Shown: positions 27,947-38,594, numbered from the stretch's first letter. The stretch: 64,000 bases of DNA from Bacteroidales bacterium (GCA_003141895.1 PLNT01000003.1:68134-132133); one strand, 5' to 3'. Numbers and translations are program-made. The notes: a model not told the origin generated them from the letters alone.

Positions 27947-29389
27947 TTGGTAAAGAACTCAACATTTTTATTCATTTTCTGTGTGACGGTATTCACTGCC
28001 TGCTCACCTCATCGCACCCCCAAAATTCAAGTCAGCAGTATAGTTTCATGCGATCTCGATTCCATCAGGAAAAAGGGCAAATTAGTTGCTGTAACTGATT
28101 TTAATTCAACTGACTATTTTATTTACAAGGGTGACCCAATGGGATTTAACTATGAACTGCTGAAATCATTTTCGGATAATATCGGAATCGATTTGGAAAT
28201 AATTCCTGAAAATATGCCTGACAAGGCTTTAAGGATGTTAAAAACAGGTGAAGCTGATCTGCTTGCATTTAATCTGTCTCTGGATTCATCAGGGAATAAG
28301 GATATCCGCTATACCATACCAATTGGCGAAACGAAACAGGTCTTGATCCAGCGCAAACCCCGCAACTGGAGATCATTATCTGCTGATATCATTGATACAA
28401 AGCTCGTCAGGAGCCAGACAGGACTAACAGGGAAAACCATTTATGTGCCAGCCGGATCATCTTACGCTGCGCAACTTATTTCTTTGGCTAAAGAAACCGG
28501 TAACCAGATAAACATTATAGAAGTTCCTTTTGAGTCAGAGAAGCTCATACAGAATGTAGCCAGTGGAGCAATAGATTATACAATCTGTGACGAGAATCTT
28601 GCAGTGGTGAATTCGACATATTTCCCGATTATTGATGTCAGTACACCAATCAGTCTGCCTCACAAAATTACCTGGGGTATCAGGAAAAATAACTCGGATA
28701 AACTTTTATCTGCGTTAAACCGCTGGATGACTATCTACAAGTTAACCGGTTCCTATGAACTTTTATATGCAAAATACTTTAAGAATGCACGTTCCATTGC
28801 AATTGTCAACAGCGATTTATACGCATTAAATACTGGGAAAGTATCACCATACGACGATATGATAAAAAAATTCAGTCCAAGTATTAACTGGGACTGGAGA
28901 TTACTTGCTTCGCTTATATGCCAGGAGTCACACTTCAACCCTGACGTGGAATCTTATGCGGGAGCCTTTGGTTTGATGCAGATTATGCCTGAAACAGGAA
29001 AGAATTTTGGTATTGATATTACCTCCTCACCTGAGAATAACCTTAAAGCAGGGATCAGATACATAAAATGGCTTTCATCGATATTCGGTCCTAAGATTTC
29101 GGATGAAAACGAAAGGATTTATTTTATTCTGGCAGCATATAATGCTGGCCCCGGACATGTTTTGGACGCAATGAAACTTGCCGAGAAAAACGGAATGGAT
29201 CCTGAGAAATGGAACGGGAACGTTGCATTATGGCTTTTGAAAAAGTCGCTGCCTCAATATTATAATGACACGGTAGTAAAAAGCGGATATTTCAGGGGAA
29301 TTGAATCAGTGAGATTTGTAAGTCAGATACTTGAAAGGTATGAACATTATAAGAAAATCATACCGAATGAAAAAGTCCGCCCCTTCTGA
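27947..29389 (+). CDS. MltF-like membrane-bound lytic murein transglycosylase
   Basis: A 480-residue lipoprotein. The N-terminal signal ends in lipobox FTAC (Cys19). Residues about 40-265 form a family 3 solute-binding domain (KGKLVAVTDFNSTDYF). Residues about 300-430 form an SLT lysozyme-like domain with catalytic Glu327 in QESHFNP, then GAFGLMQIMPETG and AAYNAGPGHV. This is the MltF arrangement: a regulatory periplasmic domain attached to a transglycosylase that cleaves the MurNAc-GlcNAc bond. The start is TTG: no ATG or GTG lies upstream in frame near the signal peptide, and the first internal Met (about residue 66) would delete it. Confidence 0.88.
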   Translation: MVKNSTFLFIFCVTVFTACSPHRTPKIQVSSIVSCDLDSIRKKGKLVAVTDFNSTDYFIYKGDPMGFNYELLKSFSDNIGIDLEIIPENMPDKALRMLKTGEADLLAFNLSLDSSGNKDIRYTIPIGETKQVLIQRKPRNWRSLSADIIDTKLVRSQTGLTGKTIYVPAGSSYAAQLISLAKETGNQINIIEVPFESEKLIQNVASGAIDYTICDENLAVVNSTYFPIIDVSTPISLPHKITWGIRKNNSDKLLSALNRWMTIYKLTGSYELLYAKYFKNARSIAIVNSDLYALNTGKVSPYDDMIKKFSPSINWDWRLLASLICQESHFNPDVESYAGAFGLMQIMPETGKNFGIDITSSPENNLKAGIRYIKWLSSIFGPKISDENERIYFILAAYNAGPGHVLDAMKLAEKNGMDPEKWNGNVALWLLKKSLPQYYNDTVVKSGYFRGIESVRFVSQILERYEHYKKIIPNEKVRPF

Positions 29390-29493
29390 TCAGTATCAGT
29401 AATTCCTTTTAGAATTTCATCTTTTAAACTGGAAGCAAAAGATTTCATAAATACATTTACATTTTTTCAGTCCAAAATTCCTCTTTTCATTCG

Positions 29494-29526
29494 ACCCCCC
29501 AACCCCCCATATGGGGAGGTTTTGGG
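29494..29526. repeat. short C/G-run palindromic repeat
   Basis: ACCCCCCAACCCCCCATATG followed by GGGAGGTTTTGGG lies between the convergent transglycosylase and esterase genes. It belongs to the family also seen at 36198-36268 and 53339-53377, and may help end transcription from both sides. Confidence 0.55.
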
Positions 29527-29527
29527 A

Positions 29528-31012
29528 TCATTCCTTATAAAACAGCATCTCCTTCGGAAGTGGTAACGCCTGAAGATCTTTCTTACCAGTCACCCATCCC
29601 AAGGTGATTGATTCACTGCCGGTTCTCTCAAAATAATCTATCCTTATCGGGTAATATCCGGGATTAAGAGGAAGGACTTTGACTATATGATTATCAGCAG
29701 AATGTAGTCCGTCATTATCGAACAATAATTCATTATTCATATATACTTTGGAACCATCATCAGAAACTTCCCATAAATCATAAAGACCTTTAGTTGAAAT
29801 ATGAATGTAACCTTCAAACCTTACAGCGAAACTATCTTTCTTTAGTGCAAAGTTCAGGTCAAGAGTGTTTGTAGTACCCTGTTTTTTCGGTGTCAGTTTA
29901 GACAGATCGGGAACTGAATCCCAAACTCCTTCATAATACGAATATTTCAGACCCTGCTTTAAACTAACATTCGATTCTTCACCTTTCATATAATCTCCTG
30001 AAGCAAAAACCCGTGTAACTGCAGGAACATTTTTATAATTTGTTGAGACACTTTTTACCTTTAACGTACAAGGCTTATTTATCTCAATCTTTTGTTTACA
30101 GACCGGTGAATTAATTGTTGGTTCAGTTCCATCAAGGGTATATCTCAGATTAGGATTTATGTTCTGGATAAAAGCAAAGGTAGAGGTTCCTTTAGGCAAT
30201 ATTCCGGAATGTGGTAAGACACTAAAATTTCCTCCGGAATCAAAAATATAACGTAATCCATCGTATACACTTTTAAACGGCACTGATCCATGATCTTCAT
30301 CCGCATAGGCAACCACTTTCCATTTTAATCCTGCGGGAGCAGAACTTTCTAGAACTTTAACCATGGCTGTAATTCCCATGCTTTTCATTCCTTCACCTTC
30401 ACGTCCGGTAATAAAAACGGGTTTATTCCAGTTTTTAGATTTCATAAACTCAGCCTGTGCTTTTTTTACCTGTACCTGATCCTTATACAAGAAACTTGGA
30501 TCAATTGCTATGTAAGCTTCAAAAAGATCAGGATCATTCAAAAGTGCATGCATTACAAAAACACCTCCGAATGAATGACCGATCAAAACATTGAATGATT
30601 CGGTTTTGAAGTTTTTATTAATATAAGGAATAAGCTCTGTCTTGAAGAATTGTAAAAACTTGTCTGCACCACCACCTGTAGGTGCTGCCTGACTTGAATC
30701 GGGAAGAAAATCATGATTTCTGTCGATATTAAATACTCCAACAACAATAGCTTTTGGCATTTTCCCATTGACAAACAAAAATCTTGCTGTGGGGACAACA
30801 TGTTGATCGCGTCCATCTGCATCCAAAACATACAATACCGGAAATTTTGCGTCTTTGGTATCATAACCTTCAGGCAAATAGATATTCAATTTACGGGTCT
30901 GATTTAAAATGTCAGATTTAAGAGAATCATTCTTTACTGTATATCCATCTTGCGATGAGACTTTAATCGTGATAAAGAACAACAGGGACAGGAGTATAAA
31001 TCTGGTTTTCAT
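29528..31012 (-). CDS. exported esterase with chitobiase-like and PA14 domains
   Basis: A 494-residue secreted protein (signal peptide ILLSLLFFITIKVSS). Residues about 30-270 are an alpha/beta-hydrolase of the putative esterase (Fes/IroE-like) family with nucleophile Ser147 in GHSFGG. Residues about 280-345 resemble the chitobiase/hexosaminidase C-terminal domain (RYTLDGTEPT). Residues about 355-490 are PA14-like (GLYDLWEVSDDGSKVYMNN). Such proteins act at the cell surface on carbohydrate esters or siderophore-like esters; the substrate is not visible. It follows the permease array after 116 bp in the same direction and may be its last gene. Confidence 0.78.
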   Translation of the reverse strand: MKTRFILLSLLFFITIKVSSQDGYTVKNDSLKSDILNQTRKLNIYLPEGYDTKDAKFPVLYVLDADGRDQHVVPTARFLFVNGKMPKAIVVGVFNIDRNHDFLPDSSQAAPTGGGADKFLQFFKTELIPYINKNFKTESFNVLIGHSFGGVFVMHALLNDPDLFEAYIAIDPSFLYKDQVQVKKAQAEFMKSKNWNKPVFITGREGEGMKSMGITAMVKVLESSAPAGLKWKVVAYADEDHGSVPFKSVYDGLRYIFDSGGNFSVLPHSGILPKGTSTFAFIQNINPNLRYTLDGTEPTINSPVCKQKIEINKPCTLKVKSVSTNYKNVPAVTRVFASGDYMKGEESNVSLKQGLKYSYYEGVWDSVPDLSKLTPKKQGTTNTLDLNFALKKDSFAVRFEGYIHISTKGLYDLWEVSDDGSKVYMNNELLFDNDGLHSADNHIVKVLPLNPGYYPIRIDYFERTGSESITLGWVTGKKDLQALPLPKEMLFYKE

Positions 31013-31128
31013 AAAAACTGGATAAGATTAATGATATAAATATATGGAAGTTCTTCTTTTAAACTTCAAGGTTAAGCTATGAAATAAAGACGGGATATTT
31101 GTTGGATTGATGCATAGGATTTTTTACT

Positions 31129-33525
31129 TTATTCGTATCTCAGCGCTTCCACCGGATTCTTCGTTGCTGCTCTCCAGCTTTGCCAACTTACTGTTAATAA
31201 AGCAATACCAAGAACAATAACTCCTGCTAAAACAAATATCCACCAGCTGAGTTCTGTTTTATAAGCGAAGTTCTGAAGCCACTTGTTCATTGCATACCAG
31301 GCAACAGGAAAAGCAATAACAATAGCAATTACAACCCATTTTGCCAGGTTTGTGTTGAGCATAATAAGTAAATCTGCCACTTTCGCACCGTTTACACGAC
31401 GAATACCTAATTCTTTTGTGCGGGTTTCTGCAATGTAGGATGTAAGACAAATTAAACCAATGCAGGCAATCAGCAAACCGATTATTGAAAACAGGTTAAT
31501 AATCCTGCTTTGAGTGATTTCCTTTGAATATGCCTGGTTATATAAATCATCCAGATAAATATAGTCGAAAGGGTAATCGGGATAAACTTTTTTCCACGAC
31601 TCATTTATAAGTTGCAATGCCTGAGCCTTATTTTTTGGATTAAATTTTACCATAAATGTCCAGTACCATACTGGTTGCTGGAACATAACAAGTGGCCTTA
31701 TCTCATTGTGTAATGTAGCATAATGAAAGTCCTTTACAACACCTATAATTTTTCCTCCAAACAGAATACTGTCAATATCAAAATTAAAACTCAGTCGTTT
31801 TCCAATTGCGTCATTTGGATTGTCAAAACCCAGATATTTTGTTGCTTCTTCATTGAGAATATAGCTTTCAAAAGTTTGTTTTGGAATATATTTTGGAAAA
31901 TCTTCACCTGCAATTATTTTAAGATTTAAGAAGTTAACCAGGTTATCGTCGCCAATCAGCATATGTAACGCCAATTTCTTTTTCTCAGGTTTTAAGTCCC
32001 CGTCTTTAATAGTAAAAACATCTTTATCATCAAATGTTGGTTCAGTCATAGCTGCTGATACATCTGTAATGACTGAATTCCGCAGAAGCTCTTCCTTGAA
32101 CCTGGGATATAAAGGCTTTATTTCCCAGTTTAGATTTTTAAAAATTATGATGTTTTTATGGTCCTGTGTGACACGATTTGAAAGGGCTAGCTGGTTTTGC
32201 TTTTTGATTGTGAGGGCTGCAATGATTAAAGTTATTGATAAAGTGAATTGGACGATTAACATAAGCTTACTGAAATACAATTTTTTTGAAAATACATCTT
32301 TGTCTGTCTTCAAATTATGCCTTTTTCTTTGAAAGGAGGAATTGAAAAACAATGCCGGATAGGTGCCTGCAATTATCAAAATCACAAGCAAAAAAAGACT
32401 TATCAGAAATGTAAATGATAAAGTTGTATTTCTTTGAATATTAATGCCATCAATTCCACTCAACATAGCTATAACAGGACTGAGAAGTAAGAGTGAAATA
32501 ACAACCACAAAAAATCCGACAATTGAACTTTCGATTAGAAATTGAAGAATTATATCAGATCCCTGTGCACCGAAATATCGTGTGACAATGAAATTATCAG
32601 AGTGTTTCAGGTATGAAGCAATATTAAGATTAGAATAATTTATAACGGCAATGACCAATATTACCAAACCCACCAGCATGAAGAGCCAGACGGTCTTAAT
32701 ATCTCCGTTCATCTCAAGCTCCCGGTCCTTATTTGAGAATAAATGGATCTTTGTAATTGGTTGAAGATTAAATGCGAAATGCGGAGCATCTTCTTTCTTA
32801 ATATGGATTGTTTTGAAACTATTGAATTTATTGACTATGCTGTTATAATCTGAACCTTTTTTTAACAAAACATAATAATAGGATGTAAAAAGAAAGCCCT
32901 TATCTGAACTGTTAACCAGAATATCTGCATGAAAATGAGAATTATATGGTAATGGCTGCATTACACCTACTACCTGATAATCGTGCATTTTCTCTTCAAA
33001 TTCACCGGATAATTTAATCATACTTCCTATTGCTGATTTATCATAAAAAAGTTTCTCAGCAATTGTCTGACTTATGACTACAGAATTAATTGTTTTTATA
33101 AAATTATTACCTGAACCCTGTGTAAATACAATATCGAATACATCAAAAAAAGCAGAATCGGCGACAAAGACATTCTTCGTAAAAAACTTGTTCTCATTAA
33201 ACCTGACAGCTGTTTTACGCATGGGGGCAATATGTGCGATTTTTTCAATTTCCGGAAAAAATGGTTCAATTTGTTTGTTCCAATCGTGGGCAAACATCCA
33301 GGCATAGTGTGCTTTATATCCGTTTGGCCAGTCCTCTTTGGCAGTTAACCGATAAATCCGGTCAGCTTTACTGTGAAACCTGTCGAAGCTAAGCTCATTT
33401 TTTATCCAGATGGTTATTACATAAATGCTTAAGCATGCAATTATTAATCCCAGACTGTTGAATAATGTGTATTTTTTTTGACTCCACAGATTGCGGAATG
33501 CCAGCTTCAGGTAATACCGTGACAT
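31129..33525 (-). CDS. MacB/FtsX-type ABC transporter permease, paralogue 5 of the array
   Basis: A 798-residue inner-membrane protein with the duplicated architecture of large Bacteroidota permeases. A first transmembrane helix (residues about 20-42) is followed by a MacB-type periplasmic domain and a three-helix FtsX core near residues 280-400. A second helix, periplasmic domain and FtsX core follow, ending in NPVEALRYE. No ATP-binding motif is present, so it must pair with a separate ATPase or work as a mechanotransmission protein. It is last in transcription order of five paralogues. Export of peptides, antibiotics or lipoproteins is known in the superfamily; the substrate here is unknown. 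Confidence 0.85.
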   Translation of the reverse strand: MSRYYLKLAFRNLWSQKKYTLFNSLGLIIACLSIYVITIWIKNELSFDRFHSKADRIYRLTAKEDWPNGYKAHYAWMFAHDWNKQIEPFFPEIEKIAHIAPMRKTAVRFNENKFFTKNVFVADSAFFDVFDIVFTQGSGNNFIKTINSVVISQTIAEKLFYDKSAIGSMIKLSGEFEEKMHDYQVVGVMQPLPYNSHFHADILVNSSDKGFLFTSYYYVLLKKGSDYNSIVNKFNSFKTIHIKKEDAPHFAFNLQPITKIHLFSNKDRELEMNGDIKTVWLFMLVGLVILVIAVINYSNLNIASYLKHSDNFIVTRYFGAQGSDIILQFLIESSIVGFFVVVISLLLLSPVIAMLSGIDGINIQRNTTLSFTFLISLFLLVILIIAGTYPALFFNSSFQRKRHNLKTDKDVFSKKLYFSKLMLIVQFTLSITLIIAALTIKKQNQLALSNRVTQDHKNIIIFKNLNWEIKPLYPRFKEELLRNSVITDVSAAMTEPTFDDKDVFTIKDGDLKPEKKKLALHMLIGDDNLVNFLNLKIIAGEDFPKYIPKQTFESYILNEEATKYLGFDNPNDAIGKRLSFNFDIDSILFGGKIIGVVKDFHYATLHNEIRPLVMFQQPVWYWTFMVKFNPKNKAQALQLINESWKKVYPDYPFDYIYLDDLYNQAYSKEITQSRIINLFSIIGLLIACIGLICLTSYIAETRTKELGIRRVNGAKVADLLIMLNTNLAKWVVIAIVIAFPVAWYAMNKWLQNFAYKTELSWWIFVLAGVIVLGIALLTVSWQSWRAATKNPVEALRYE

Positions 33526-33623
33526 TAATATTGGTTTGACGTAAAGTTAACATAATGGACTAATCCAAACACCTCATAATACACTCTCATATCAAAAACG
33601 TTCAAAAAGGGGATAGGAGGTAT

Positions 33624-36080
33624 TTACTCATAGCGCAATGCTTCCACTGGGTTTCTCGACGCCGCCCGCCAGCTCCTCCACGTCACAGTTAACAACGCAA
33701 TTACAAGGGCTAAAACTCCTGACAATAAAAATATCCACCAACTCAATCCGGTTTTATAGGCAAAATTCTGAAGCCATTTGTGCATTATAAACCAGGCAAA
33801 CGGTATAGCTATAACGAATGCGATAGCAACCCATTTTACAAAATCTTTATTAAGGAGCACGATCACTTCTAAGATATTAGCTCCATTTACTTTTCGAAGA
33901 CCAATCTCTTTGGTTCTTCTCTCATTCATGCTTAATGACAGGCCTAATATTCCAAGAACACATAAAAATATAGTAATTGCTGCAAACAATATAAAGAGAT
34001 TAAGTGCTTTGTGTTCTGATTTATAGAAGTCGGCTATGGTGTCGTTGAGAAACCTGTATTCAAAAACCTGGTCAGGAAAAAATTTCTTCCATTTTTCACT
34101 CAGATTTTCAATATCCATCCACTTTTTCCCTGATTTAGCTTTTATTTTACTTCCCGGTGTCATCATTTTAATATTCACAATATTATATGATCGGGGGTCA
34201 TTATAAAAAAGACACGGCCTGATTTTATCATGTAGAGAACCAGAGTGAAAGTCTCTGACAACTCCTTTTATATTAGCGCCGTTTTTTCCAATTCCCCCGA
34301 TATTTAAGCTGAGTGCTTTATTTGGATCTGATATTCCCAGCTCAGTAAGGAATTCCATATTTACGATTATAGAATTAACCGTATCACCAGCAGTTAAATT
34401 TTGTCCGGCTAAAAAATCAAATAAATATAATTTAAGATAAGAGCTGTCGATCGATTTCAACTCGGCATCGATACTTTTCTTTTTGTTATCTATGAATAAT
34501 GTGAAATTACTCCATGATTGTGATTCAGCAGGAAGTACTGAACTGAAGCTGACTTGTTTTACCGCAGGAACCGAAAGTAATTCAGCAGTCAGAGAGTTTA
34601 ATTTTGGACCAGCATTCTCTGGCAGCCTGGCGAATATAATGTTTTCAGTATTGTATCCCAGATTAGTGTGATTGATAAAAAATATCTGTTTTACAATAAT
34701 CAGGGTGGCGATTATAACTGTCTGGGCTACAACAAACTGAAGAATCACGCTTACTTTTCCAAAATTGTTTCCTTTACCCTTATTTGCCGCATCGGCTCTT
34801 TTTAATAAGGCTGATAATGACTTAAGTTTTAAATTGAAGACCGAGAAAATTACTGAAAGAAAGCTCCCTGCAAACAGAAGTAACAATACAAAAAGTAAAG
34901 CTGATAATCCAAAATGAGGTATATATCCCTGAGGAATATCAATAAAAGAATAGAAATTTTTGATAATTGGTAAAGTGAACTGAAGACTTACGAGTAATGC
35001 GAAAAAAATGACCAGAAGTGATTCCGTAAGAAACTGCAGGAGAATAGAAACCGGCTTGCTGCCAAGTATTAATTTCAGAGCGATCTGTTTTTTCTGTTTG
35101 ATAGTTTCAGCCAGGAAAAAGTTGCTGTAATTAAAAGAAGCTATCAGAAAAATAAATGTGCCGATGAGAGTCAGGGCTAAAAGCAGCCCGGAACTTACAG
35201 TCCGATTATTGTAATTGCCATATTGACTTTCTTTATGAACCCTTGAAAGAGGCTGTAGTTTGAATTGCCTGCCTTCCAATTTTTCACTTCCGGCACTTGA
35301 TGTATAGATCTGCTTGAATTTTTGCTCCACTGAATTTACATCGCTTCTGTTATTCAGTACTACATAACATTGGAAGTTGTCGGAAAGACTACCCCAATCA
35401 GAAATAGAACGCGGGTAAAGTTTTTCTGAAAATGTTCTGAGAGACAATATTACTTTGAAAGGCAGATCAGTATTTTCAGGAAGATCCTGAATAACCCCCT
35501 CAATTGTGAATTTTGTCCTCATAATTATTAAGTCGCGACCAATAGGATACTCATCTCCAAAGAGTTTATGAGCTGTCTTTTCTGTTATAACTGCAACGAA
35601 TGGTTTATCCAGGATCTGTTTACCTTCACCTCTTAACCATTTTATTCCGTTTTTACCAAAATCAAAAACACTGAAAAAAGAAGGCTCAGTCAAAACTATA
35701 CCATCATCCAGAACAAATGACTTTTCAACTGTACTGTCCCTGTTCGGAATGTTTATTTTCTGTCCATACAGGTAAAACATAGCTACAACATCCTTTAACT
35801 CCGGCACTGACTTTTTAAAAGCAGCCGGAAGTGGAAAATGGACGCCGGTACGGTATTCCAATCCTCCATTAGTATACTCCAGGCCCGATGTAACCCTTAC
35901 AACCCTGTAGATATTTTTGCTTTGCGAATGATAGTTGTCAAAACTTAATTCATAATTTATTTTAGTATAGATAACCAGGCAGCTTGTCAATCCAACCACA
36001 AGTCCTGTAAAAATCATAAGATTTGACCTGTAGTTTCTCGAAATCCTTCTTATCGCTATTTTAAAATACTGTCCGTTCAT
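33624..36080 (-). CDS. MacB/FtsX-type ABC transporter permease, paralogue 4 of the array
   Basis: The longest of the five at 818 residues, with the same order: transmembrane helix, periplasmic domain (ISYRV-like region with DNYHSQSKNIYRVVRV), FtsX core, second helix (about residue 440), second periplasmic domain, final FtsX core. The final 90 residues (from GLRKVNGANILEV to EALRYE) are very like those of paralogues 2 and 5, whereas the periplasmic domains are much more divergent. The gap to the upstream paralogue (36081-36269) is filled by two repeat elements and contains no clear promoter. The gap to the next is 98 bp. Confidence 0.85.
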   Translation of the reverse strand: MNGQYFKIAIRRISRNYRSNLMIFTGLVVGLTSCLVIYTKINYELSFDNYHSQSKNIYRVVRVTSGLEYTNGGLEYRTGVHFPLPAAFKKSVPELKDVVAMFYLYGQKINIPNRDSTVEKSFVLDDGIVLTEPSFFSVFDFGKNGIKWLRGEGKQILDKPFVAVITEKTAHKLFGDEYPIGRDLIIMRTKFTIEGVIQDLPENTDLPFKVILSLRTFSEKLYPRSISDWGSLSDNFQCYVVLNNRSDVNSVEQKFKQIYTSSAGSEKLEGRQFKLQPLSRVHKESQYGNYNNRTVSSGLLLALTLIGTFIFLIASFNYSNFFLAETIKQKKQIALKLILGSKPVSILLQFLTESLLVIFFALLVSLQFTLPIIKNFYSFIDIPQGYIPHFGLSALLFVLLLLFAGSFLSVIFSVFNLKLKSLSALLKRADAANKGKGNNFGKVSVILQFVVAQTVIIATLIIVKQIFFINHTNLGYNTENIIFARLPENAGPKLNSLTAELLSVPAVKQVSFSSVLPAESQSWSNFTLFIDNKKKSIDAELKSIDSSYLKLYLFDFLAGQNLTAGDTVNSIIVNMEFLTELGISDPNKALSLNIGGIGKNGANIKGVVRDFHSGSLHDKIRPCLFYNDPRSYNIVNIKMMTPGSKIKAKSGKKWMDIENLSEKWKKFFPDQVFEYRFLNDTIADFYKSEHKALNLFILFAAITIFLCVLGILGLSLSMNERRTKEIGLRKVNGANILEVIVLLNKDFVKWVAIAFVIAIPFAWFIMHKWLQNFAYKTGLSWWIFLLSGVLALVIALLTVTWRSWRAASRNPVEALRYE

Positions 36081-36108
36081 TTAATTCAGGGTATTTTTTT
36101 AATTAAGA

Positions 36109-36140
36109 GTTACTTGTTACTGGTTACTTGTTACTTGTTT
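36109..36140. repeat. tandem GTTACTTG/GTTACTGG repeat
   Basis: Two copies of a roughly 15-bp unit, GTTACTTGTTACTG and GTTACTTGTTACTTG, lie in tandem between permease genes. Low-complexity intergenic repeat; no function seen. Confidence 0.55.
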
Positions 36141-36197
36141 TGGGTTTCGTTCTTCATGTTTTGCTTATTAAAATTTTCACCCATACCCATTGTTTTT

Positions 36198-36268
36198 TAC
36201 CCCCCAACCCCCCAAATGGGGGGCTAAACCTGATTTAAAGTCCCCCATATGGGGAATTTAGGGGGTAA
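36198..36268. repeat. C/G-run palindromic repeat abutting a stop codon
   Basis: The outer arms TTTACCCCC and GGGGGTAAA enclose CCCCCCAAATGGGGGG and CCCCCATATGGGG palindromes. The right arm runs up to the stop codon of the permease gene that ends at 36270. In transcription order it sits just after that gene, so the transcript can form strong hairpins between paralogues 3 and 4. Confidence 0.65.
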
Positions 36269-36269
36269 A

Positions 36270-38594
36270 TTACTCATACCTTAGTGCCTGTACAGGGTTC
36301 CTCATAGCAGCCATCAGGCTTTCCCAAAACACAGTCACCATTGCAATTCCAACAGTGATTAATCCCGCGAATATAAAAATCCAGATACTCAGGTGAATAC
36401 GATATGAGTAGTTCTGAAGCCAATGGCTCATAATGTACCATGTTACCGGTATGGCAATTGCACCTGCAATTATTCCTGAAACAAGGAATGGTCTGATTAA
36501 TTGGAGGATGATCGACATTACATTTTCTCCTAAGCATTTTCTTACGCCGATTTCCTTCGTTTTTTGTTCGATAAGGAACATTACCATTCCAAGCATTCCA
36601 AGGCACAGGACGACAATGGCAAAAATCGAAAAGATACCTACTAATTTTCTCAGATTTATTTCTGATGCCAGAAGCAGTTTGTATTTTTCATTAAAAAATG
36701 CATAATCCACAGGATAAGCGGGTTCGATGGTCTGACATGTTTTTGTTATAAAATTGAGTGTGTTACTCATGTCACCGGTATTAACTTTAATAACCAGGTA
36801 ATTAGTTGCAGGATTGGGCAGGAACTCTATAGCCATTGGCTTTGTAGATGTAGATAACGAATTAAAATGTATATCTTTTATAACACCCAGAATCCTGTAT
36901 TGCGAATCTCCATTTTTTAAGGTTTTTCCAGTGTAACTATTCCATCCTATCAGATCAGCAAATGTTTTATTGATTACAATTCCATCCTGATTTTTATTGA
37001 GATAATCACCTTCTATCATTTTTGCTCCGAAAGTCTTTACAAGATCCTCGTCTGTCTGCCATTCAGTTACCAGTGGTTTGAAATTCGGATATTTTCCTTC
37101 CCAGTTCCATTGCTCTCCATTATTGCCAATCATCATTGGCAACATTGAAACTGCTGAAGAAGAAACCACTCCGCTTGAATGACCCAATTCCTGCTTAAGT
37201 GCCTGAACCTCTGTCTGCAGCTTTCCTTTGAGACTGACGTACATCAGTTGATCTTTTTCGAAGCCCAGATCCATTTTTTGCATGAAATCAGTTTGCTTCG
37301 ATATAAGTATGGTTGATGTAAGCAATATGATCGAAATTACAAACATTACAATTACCAGGGTATTCCGGAAAATGCCACGGCTTTTAACTGTCTGGAAATT
37401 AGAACTCAGTATCTGTCCCGGCGTAAATGATGAGAGAAAAAAGGCCGGATAACTACCTGCTAAAAAAACTGTAAACAGATATAAAACAATCAATATAATC
37501 AGTGGAGCCGGTGAAAATAGTATTTTAAAATTTATTCCTTTGCCTATTATCTTGTTAATCAGGGGTAATCCTGTATAGTCCAGTATAATTGCAAGTGCAA
37601 AGGCGAGAAAGCAAATCAATGCAACTTCAGAATAAATCAATCTTACTACGTTTGTCCTGGTTGCCCCGAATGTCTTTCTCAACCCGGTTTCTTTTGCCTG
37701 CTTTGCTGAACGGGCGGTATTGAGATTAATAAAATTCAGAGTTGCTGCTAAGAGAACGAGCAGAGCAATAAGGCTGAATATGCGAACAGTCTGAATATGT
37801 TTCTGCTCATATAAATATCCGTCTTTAAATTTGTATGCTTTCAGATAATTAGTTGACTCTGGTATTTCTTTCTGAATTCGCCGTGTAATTGTTGACGCTA
37901 CTTTTTCATAGCCCTCAGGCCTGGTCAGAAGCCCATAAGTTGTAAAAGAATTGTTATACCAGGATGTCAGATAGTCGGTCCTTGAATAATAGACTCCAAT
38001 GTTTTCCAGAGGGATAAGGGCGTCGAAGCTAATAGATGAGTTCTCAGGAATATCCTTAATTACACCTGCAACAACCATATCAATCCGGTTATCCATCCGC
38101 ACAATTTTTCCTACCGGATTAGAAGTACCGAAATACCTTTCGGAAGCTGATTTGGTCAGGATGACCCTGTTCGGAACATTAGATTCTCCTTTACCGCCAT
38201 AAACAAATGGGAATGAAAAAATGTCAAATATCGTGAAGTCAGCCATGGCGGTCCGTTCCGTAAATTTATTTTCACCAGATGAAACGAGGTACTGAAAATA
38301 AGGAGGAATGTAGCGGCAGGTTGTTTCAACCTCAGGATATTCGGCTTTTAAGGCGGTACTGACTGCCGGAGGACAGCCAGGGAAATCAACTTTTTCAGTT
38401 CCTCCTTCAAGGTATGCGTGGACAACAAAAATCCTGTCGATTTTTTCGTGAAACCGGTCAAAACTAATTTCCTGGGTAACAAGAAGGAATATATACACGA
38501 CACACATCATTCCAATCACTAATCCGGCTATCCCCAGGGAAGTAGCGGTCTTGTTCTTTTTTAATTTTCTGAAAATCAATAAATAATTCTTCAT
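36270..38594 (-). CDS. MacB/FtsX-type ABC transporter permease, paralogue 3 of the array
   Basis: 774 residues from MKNYLLIFRKLKKNKT. A 48-codon upstream extension is rejected because it would overlap the preceding gene. The topology matches its neighbours, but the sequence belongs to a different subgroup: the FtsX signature reads GVRKCLGENVMSI rather than G(L/I)RKVNGA, and the end is NPVQALRYE. It is 29 bp from paralogue 2, so the two are certainly co-transcribed. The first periplasmic domain has a GCPPAVSTALKAEYPEVE stretch typical of this subgroup. Confidence 0.85.
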   Translation of the reverse strand: MKNYLLIFRKLKKNKTATSLGIAGLVIGMMCVVYIFLLVTQEISFDRFHEKIDRIFVVHAYLEGGTEKVDFPGCPPAVSTALKAEYPEVETTCRYIPPYFQYLVSSGENKFTERTAMADFTIFDIFSFPFVYGGKGESNVPNRVILTKSASERYFGTSNPVGKIVRMDNRIDMVVAGVIKDIPENSSISFDALIPLENIGVYYSRTDYLTSWYNNSFTTYGLLTRPEGYEKVASTITRRIQKEIPESTNYLKAYKFKDGYLYEQKHIQTVRIFSLIALLVLLAATLNFINLNTARSAKQAKETGLRKTFGATRTNVVRLIYSEVALICFLAFALAIILDYTGLPLINKIIGKGINFKILFSPAPLIILIVLYLFTVFLAGSYPAFFLSSFTPGQILSSNFQTVKSRGIFRNTLVIVMFVISIILLTSTILISKQTDFMQKMDLGFEKDQLMYVSLKGKLQTEVQALKQELGHSSGVVSSSAVSMLPMMIGNNGEQWNWEGKYPNFKPLVTEWQTDEDLVKTFGAKMIEGDYLNKNQDGIVINKTFADLIGWNSYTGKTLKNGDSQYRILGVIKDIHFNSLSTSTKPMAIEFLPNPATNYLVIKVNTGDMSNTLNFITKTCQTIEPAYPVDYAFFNEKYKLLLASEINLRKLVGIFSIFAIVVLCLGMLGMVMFLIEQKTKEIGVRKCLGENVMSIILQLIRPFLVSGIIAGAIAIPVTWYIMSHWLQNYSYRIHLSIWIFIFAGLITVGIAMVTVFWESLMAAMRNPVQALRYE

